Assembly (NCBI GenBank): GCA_030374735.1
Contig: JASCIV010000013.1
Coordinates: 1-64,000 of the forward strand
Reading direction: 5' to 3'
DNA length: 64,000 bases
Origin: Gracilaria caudata
Taxonomy: Eukaryota > Rhodophyta > Florideophyceae > Gracilariales > Gracilariaceae
Below, piece by piece: positions 60,018-64,000 of the stretch. Positions within the stretch are counted from its first letter, which is position 1; each line of letters opens with the position of its first letter. The notes beneath the pieces were generated by a model, which saw nothing but the letters and a program-made list of their open reading frames with translations, was not told where the DNA came from and did no database searches. The position numbers and the translations under genes are program-made.

Positions 60018-60335
60018 TCAGTCGTCCTTTCTACCGAGCACGCGATTGGCACTTCGTTCAATCTTCTGCACCAGCGATTGCTTGTGCGGCGCGGCAGGCG
60101 GTGGCGGCGCCACTCCCTCGTAGCGCACCACGGATGGCTTTCCTTGATAAGCGGCAGCAGCGGCGGTGGGCGGCGGCGGCGCCACGCCAGAATATCTCAT
60201 GGGTGGCGAGTGAAGCCATTGATCACTGCCAGCGCGAGTCGCAGCCGAGTGTGGCGCAGGCGGCGGCACGCCGGGGTACGACATCACTGCGCGTCCGCCG
60301 TTTGATGAGGCGTTTCTAGCGGTTTCTTCCGACAT
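60018..60335 (-). CDS. Small Pro-rich protein with YxGV(A/P)PPP repeats
   Basis: 105 residues from the ATG at 60335. Three short repeats are visible: MSYPGVPPPAP, MRYSGVAPPPP and VRYEGVAPPPP, separated by Ala/Ser/His-rich linkers of ~20-25 residues. The C-terminus, KQSLVQKIERSANRVLGRKDD, is a basic amphipathic helix. The head-to-head neighbour (60750-61679) carries one copy of the same motif (LSYNGVPPPPP), also followed by a C-terminal helix. I know no family with this pattern. Repeated Tyr-plus-polyproline motifs usually bind SH3, WW, EVH1 or profilin-type domains; here that is conjecture. Confidence 0.6.
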   Translation of the reverse strand: MSEETARNASSNGGRAVMSYPGVPPPAPHSAATRAGSDQWLHSPPMRYSGVAPPPPTAAAAAYQGKPSVVRYEGVAPPPPAAPHKQSLVQKIERSANRVLGRKDD

Positions 60336-60355
60336 GCTCGGCGGCGTGATTTGTT

Positions 60356-60404
60356 CACCTGGTAGTTCGCTAGCTCGCAGCGCGAGCTGGCGAACTACCA
60401 GGTG
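60356..60404. repeat. Hairpin, 23-bp arms with one mismatch
   Basis: The left arm CACCTGGTAGTTCGCTAGCT and three further bases pair with the right arm across an AGC loop, one mismatch. It lies 20 nt upstream of the left gene's ATG, so it would be in its promoter or 5' UTR. Confidence 0.88.
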
Positions 60405-60644
60405 GCGAACTGGAAAGGGGCGGGAAGAAAAGGCGCTGTGGTGGAGAGCTGTGGCATTTTTGGTTGGGAGTGACGTCTGTGGCGCATCACGCGCGTGTCG
60501 CGCGCGTGCCGCGCGCATATGGCGCGTGCGCGGCGCGTGCGTTTGTTGTTGGCAACGCGTGGATGGTGGATTTTTTGCTGATTACGCGCGACCATTCTCA
60601 AGTTTCTGTGCGTGCGCGCACTGTGCGTGTGCGTCGGTGTTCTC

Positions 60645-60652
60645 ATATAAAG
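60645..60652 (+). promoter_or_regulatory. TATA box of 60750-61679 gene
   Basis: ATATAAAG about 98 nt before the start codon. Confidence 0.6.
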
Positions 60653-60749
60653 AGCCGACCGCCACTCGAGTCCTTCCGGCTTCGTCTCGTCTGCCAGACC
60701 CAACTTCATCCGTACCAAACGTTCACAACCACCACCGTCGAAAACAATC

Positions 60750-61679
60750 ATGGGAGACGAAATCGTGCATCAGTTAAAGCGCGAGTCACAGCGTCTTCTT
60801 CTTCAACATGGGAACAAAGCGCGTCAGATTCTGAAGGACGCCAAGCACCGCGAGACTTTATCGCCCGGCCTTCGCCGCGGCATGACACTTGTCGATCAAG
60901 GCCTGAAGAGAGGCATCCGTTCCGCCGAACAACGTTTCGAAACTCGCGCGCATCCCAATGCAAGCAGGGGCCCTACCGCCGCGCTCCGCAAGCTTCAACA
61001 ACGAGTGCGACCTCGCTCTAACAACCGATCGAGAGACACACACCGCGCAAGGGAAAGTCGCTATTCACACGCTGCCATGGAGCGTGATGACGCCCGTCGC
61101 CGGTCTACCCGTCGACGTGATTCGCCGCCCCCCAGGAGACATCACCGATATTCTGACGAGTACGATGATGATTATGACAGGGATTATGACCGGGATTATG
61201 ATAGGCGTCAACGTTCTCGTTCAACACGCAAGGATAAGCATCACAGCTCTCGTCGAAACCAGCGCCGTCGTTCGTCTCGTCGCTATCGCACACCGTCTCC
61301 ATCACCGTCACCGCCACCACGTGGATATCCCTCTCCGCCAAGGAGAAGACGCACCTCGCCGGCAGCAAGACGTCCATCCTCATCCTATCGTGGCTCATCA
61401 CCGCCGCATGGACGCAGGACCCCACCGTCAACCAGATATACACCGCCACCGGCTGGCTATCCATCGCCACCATCCGGTGGTTCTGGCAGCTCTGGACCTC
61501 GACTGTCTTATAATGGAGTACCGCCTCCGCCTCCGCCACAGAGACGAGCTTCTATCCGATCGTTCTTGATGGAGAAGATACAAGACCCTCGTGTACAAGC
61601 CAAAGTTGGGCAGGGTGTTATGGACCTCCAGGATCATATAATTAGGGCAATGGCCACATCCAGAGACAGGGCGCATTGA
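60750..61679 (+). CDS. Arg/Ser/Pro-rich protein with YxGVPPPPP motif
   Basis: 309 residues. Residues 1-75 are basic helices (IVHQLKRESQRLLLQHGNKA, LRRGMTLVDQGLKRGIRSAE) with an amphipathic look. Residues ~95-240 are Arg/Ser/Asp/Pro-rich, with D-Y-D-R-D-Y-D-R tandem repeats, RS dipeptides and YPSPP repeats. LSYNGVPPPPPPQ (about 262-274) matches the repeats of the divergent neighbour. A C-terminal helix (FLMEKIQDPRVQAKVGQGVM) ends it. RS-rich proteins often act in RNA processing, but no RNA-binding fold is present. The N- and C-terminal helices could bind membranes or partners. Family unknown. Confidence 0.7.
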   Translation: MGDEIVHQLKRESQRLLLQHGNKARQILKDAKHRETLSPGLRRGMTLVDQGLKRGIRSAEQRFETRAHPNASRGPTAALRKLQQRVRPRSNNRSRDTHRARESRYSHAAMERDDARRRSTRRRDSPPPRRHHRYSDEYDDDYDRDYDRDYDRRQRSRSTRKDKHHSSRRNQRRRSSRRYRTPSPSPSPPPRGYPSPPRRRRTSPAARRPSSSYRGSSPPHGRRTPPSTRYTPPPAGYPSPPSGGSGSSGPRLSYNGVPPPPPPQRRASIRSFLMEKIQDPRVQAKVGQGVMDLQDHIIRAMATSRDRAH

Positions 61680-63282
61680 TCTCCTTTGAACAAATTTTCA
61701 TCTCAACATGTGAATAGAGCCGTTGGTTATCACCGCCGTTCGTGCCAACCTGTCGCTTATGCGACTCCATATGTAAATAGTCTGCCTTGTTCTTCATCAA
61801 GTCGATATGCATCATTCGCCAGGGCATTACATTCCTCTCATTCGGTGAACATCGAGGTTTTGATTTCGGTTTTCACAATCCTCGCTGAGAGAGTTCCCTT
61901 TTCATTACGTCGCTCCTTGAATAAACATGCCTATCACTATTCTTTGACACGCTTCTCCTATTGGGAGCGCATTAATGTTCTACTTCAGCTTAGCGTAAGG
62001 AATTCGTAGTTGAAGAATCCTTACCTCTTAGTATCTAAAGCCAACAGCTTTCTAGCCACGGTCGGACGAAGTCTGCAACGGCAATCCCTGTTCGGAAGGT
62101 GATGGGGAGATGCCAAGGGTTAAGAGGGCTAATCTCCGGCTTTCGTCCTCTTTCGGCCGCGAAGCACAAAGAGACCCACATCATCGACATTCCGCATGTG
62201 TTCGAGAGTCCAAGGCTGTATCTGAGAGAGCTTCTTCGATGGCACTAATCCCGTCACATTCCAGTGCAGCAAAGGATTCCGCGCGCATGGTCGTGTACAG
62301 CAAGACAGCGCTCAAGTACAAACATTTTCACGGCAACTCCTACAGTTCAGCACTGTCGTAGTTACCGTCGTACATCCGAGCGTTCTGTCCGGGATTTCTT
62401 GAGCGTGTAGCGCAACTTGATAGGTCCGTCCGCTCGTAAGCACCAGTCCGCAACTGTGGTGTGGTTGCATTTTGAATGACATCCTTTCCTACTTCTGAGT
62501 TCACGCACAGAACCAGGAAAAGCCCTGCATGTTGTTGTGTGTGGTAGAGGGCCACTTTCATGGCAGTGACCACACGCACATAAGCGGCGACTTTGCGGAC
62601 ACCTGGACAAGTCCGTTTCCTAGAGAACTAAAATTTACGTGACCACCGTACGTGATTCTCGTTCCTTTACCGTTGGAGGTGGCATGCACGGTTCGTGAGC
62701 TTGCGTTGCGCAACTCACATCCTCATTTCGTAGGTAGATCTTTTGCAATGATTTGATTCCAGATCATGGTGGTAAAAGGACTCGCTGCTGCATAGAACAA
62801 TTACTCGTTGTGATACAAGCGACGCTTCATGGCTCTTCAGCGGTAAATAGAAAAAGAGAGGAACATTGACAAAAGGAAGAGAGAAGAACAACAAGACCGA
62901 GGGATAGAAGGCTACTGTGCACGTTATGGCTGCCGAGTCAAAGCGGATCAAGTTAAATCGTCGTCGTTAAGCACATGTTTTACCAGTCTTGGGTAAACAA
63001 CAGTTGAGAGTGTAACATGAGAGAACCTCAGATACAAAAAGTTGTCGAAAGGGTTGGGTTTCACCGAGGTCCTCGTACTTCAGCACCGTTACCACCTGTA
63101 CCTTGTTTCTTGATCCGGATAAAAGCAGAGTGTTGGTTGGGAACTCTGCAATCAAGGCCCGTTGGAATCGGAAACAACTGAAGTACGGACGTTGGGGAGG
63201 TCTCTTGCGTTCATACTATACATTTGTCCCAGCAAAGCAACGCCAAACGAAGCCCGTGATTCTTGCCGTCCCGAGGTTTGGA
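61680..63282. other. 1.6-kb intergenic region
   Basis: No gene or notable repeat is supported. Flanked by the 3' ends of two genes. Confidence 0.55.
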
Positions 63283-64000
63283 TCAGCCGATCTTTTGATA
63301 CCGTATTTCGACAAGCCTGGTCTCAATGTCTGTAATTTTGTCTTCGATATGTCTCAAGGCCTCTTTTGCGGTATGAGCCGCAGGATTCCTCAAGAAGAAT
63401 TGAATATCTCGCAAAACCTCAGTGTCAATATGGCTGACGTCTATGTCCAGGGAAACTTCATTCAGCAGCTCTAATCGATTCATTCCTCGAGCAATAATTT
63501 CGACCACAGCTTTCATCCGGACAAAGTCTAGTCGTGAAACTTGCTCACATATTGCTTGCTTTTCCTCAAATGATAGGTCGATTGCCTTCATCTTGTTGAG
63601 TTCCAAAGACATGTCGACCATCGCTTTTCTTCTCTTCATCAGATCGTCATGTTGTACTTCAAGTTCCATGACGATCGCGCTCTTTCGACCGCGTTTCTTC
63701 TCCATACCTTCAGTGGATACAAATGTGAAAGTAACCTCCCCGATTCCAGTATCATGCTCATCACTGCTCACGCTACTGGTATTTGCGACAGTGCTCCTTC
63801 TTTCTTTTCTTTGTTTGGCGAGCAGCTCGTCGAGGGCTTCCTGAACCGCACGCGCTTTCTCTTGTTTCAATCGCGCTGCCCACTCCGCCTCTTTTCTTCG
63901 TAGTTCTTCTTGTCGTCTTCTTTCGGCTTCCTTTGCTTCTCGCCTTACTTTTTCGAGCGCAGCCGCGGCTTTCTTTGCTTGGGACGCAGCCAGAGCTGCC
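63283..64000 (-). CDS. Partial BET/GTE-like protein, NET domain
   Basis: A C-terminal fragment of 238 codons, open at the right window edge where the 5' part, perhaps with a bromodomain, must lie. The visible start is a Lys/Glu/Ala-rich coiled coil (KKAAAALEKVRREAKEAERR). A Ser-rich linker and basic EKKRGRKSA follow. The NET domain reads LSFEEKQAICEQVSRLDFVR, then AVVEIIARGM, then EVSLDIDVSHIDTEVLRDIQ, matching the pattern of BET proteins (M-T-x-x-EK, L-x-x-x-L, V-V-x-II, E-I-D-x-x-x-L-x-x-x-T-L-R-x-L). NET domains recruit chromatin modifiers through short basic motifs. A bromodomain is expected but not seen here. Confidence 0.78.
   Translation of the reverse strand, partial: AALAASQAKKAAAALEKVRREAKEAERRRQEELRRKEAEWAARLKQEKARAVQEALDELLAKQRKERRSTVANTSSVSSDEHDTGIGEVTFTFVSTEGMEKKRGRKSAIVMELEVQHDDLMKRRKAMVDMSLELNKMKAIDLSFEEKQAICEQVSRLDFVRMKAVVEIIARGMNRLELLNEVSLDIDVSHIDTEVLRDIQFFLRNPAAHTAKEALRHIEDKITDIETRLVEIRYQKIG

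Larger units (their letters stand above)
60336..60749. other. Divergent promoter region of the PPP-motif pair
   Basis: Contains a 49-nt hairpin at 60356-60404 close to the left gene and a TATA box at 60645-60652 for the right gene, with GC-rich sequence between. Confidence 0.65.

Noticed and set aside
63103..63474. Plus-strand frame at the 3' end of the NET-domain gene
   Set aside because: Overlaps the coding end antisense and has no recognisable pattern.

Overview
The window is nuclear DNA from a photosynthetic eukaryote. I think it is most likely a red alga with a compact, intron-poor genome, perhaps a florideophyte. The main evidence is a set of cytosolic and nuclear eukaryotic genes (40S uS7, 60S eL24, TBP, SPT3, condensin-II CAP-H2, a BET-type NET-domain protein) beside a bacterial-type SRP54 carrying a plastid-like leader. 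Most genes are single-exon and tightly packed. Hint-domain, Spondin_N and GH13 proteins and a glycosyltransferase add to the picture. The species cannot be settled from the sequence alone.

Layout. 1-8.4 kb: the 5' part of a GT-A-type glycosyltransferase runs off the left edge. A tandem duplication follows, giving two ankyrin-repeat paralogues, a frameshifted 3' fragment of S-adenosylhomocysteine hydrolase (SAHH) and the intact SAHH gene. The second unit also carries a ~1 kb insert with its own ORF. 9-19 kb: a secreted Hint protein, uS7, an eight-exon coiled-coil gene and plastid SRP54. 19-22 kb is gene-poor, with decayed repeats. 22-30 kb is gene-dense: a BRSK/SAD-like kinase, a plastid-type small protein, an unknown protein, eL24, TBP and CAP-H2. 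30-37 kb is mostly empty apart from a secreted spondin-domain protein and transposon-like debris. 37-51 kb is gene-dense: an ARM/HEAT-like protein, a GH13 enzyme, organellar methionine aminopeptidase, a glutathione-peroxidase-like protein that has lost its catalytic cysteines, organellar bS16, an OXA1/COX18-like insertase, an SDR and SPT3. 53-57 kb: a 1371-residue NLR-like (STAND) protein with an N-terminal helical bundle, NB-ARC and WD40 repeats. 60-62 kb: a head-to-head pair of small proteins sharing a Y-x-G-V-P-P-P motif. The right edge holds the C-terminal part of a NET-domain protein.

Two signals stand out. First, a short palindromic motif (arms TACAAGGGTAG, core AACG/CGTT) recurs in intergenic DNA throughout the window. 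Comparing the two duplicated units suggests it is the terminal inverted repeat, or the collapsed remnant, of a small mobile element; one copy appears to hold a ~1 kb insert (5504-6500). Several other long near-perfect hairpins lie in the same intergenic DNA. Second, the NB-ARC-WD40 protein has the domain order of a cell-death or immune receptor.

Several starts and exons were worked out by eye: the glycosyltransferase open to the edge, an 11-nt first coding exon in eL24, the eight-exon gene, and introns in bS16 and the SDR. Where the longest open frame began at a non-ATG codon, the first sensible ATG was used.
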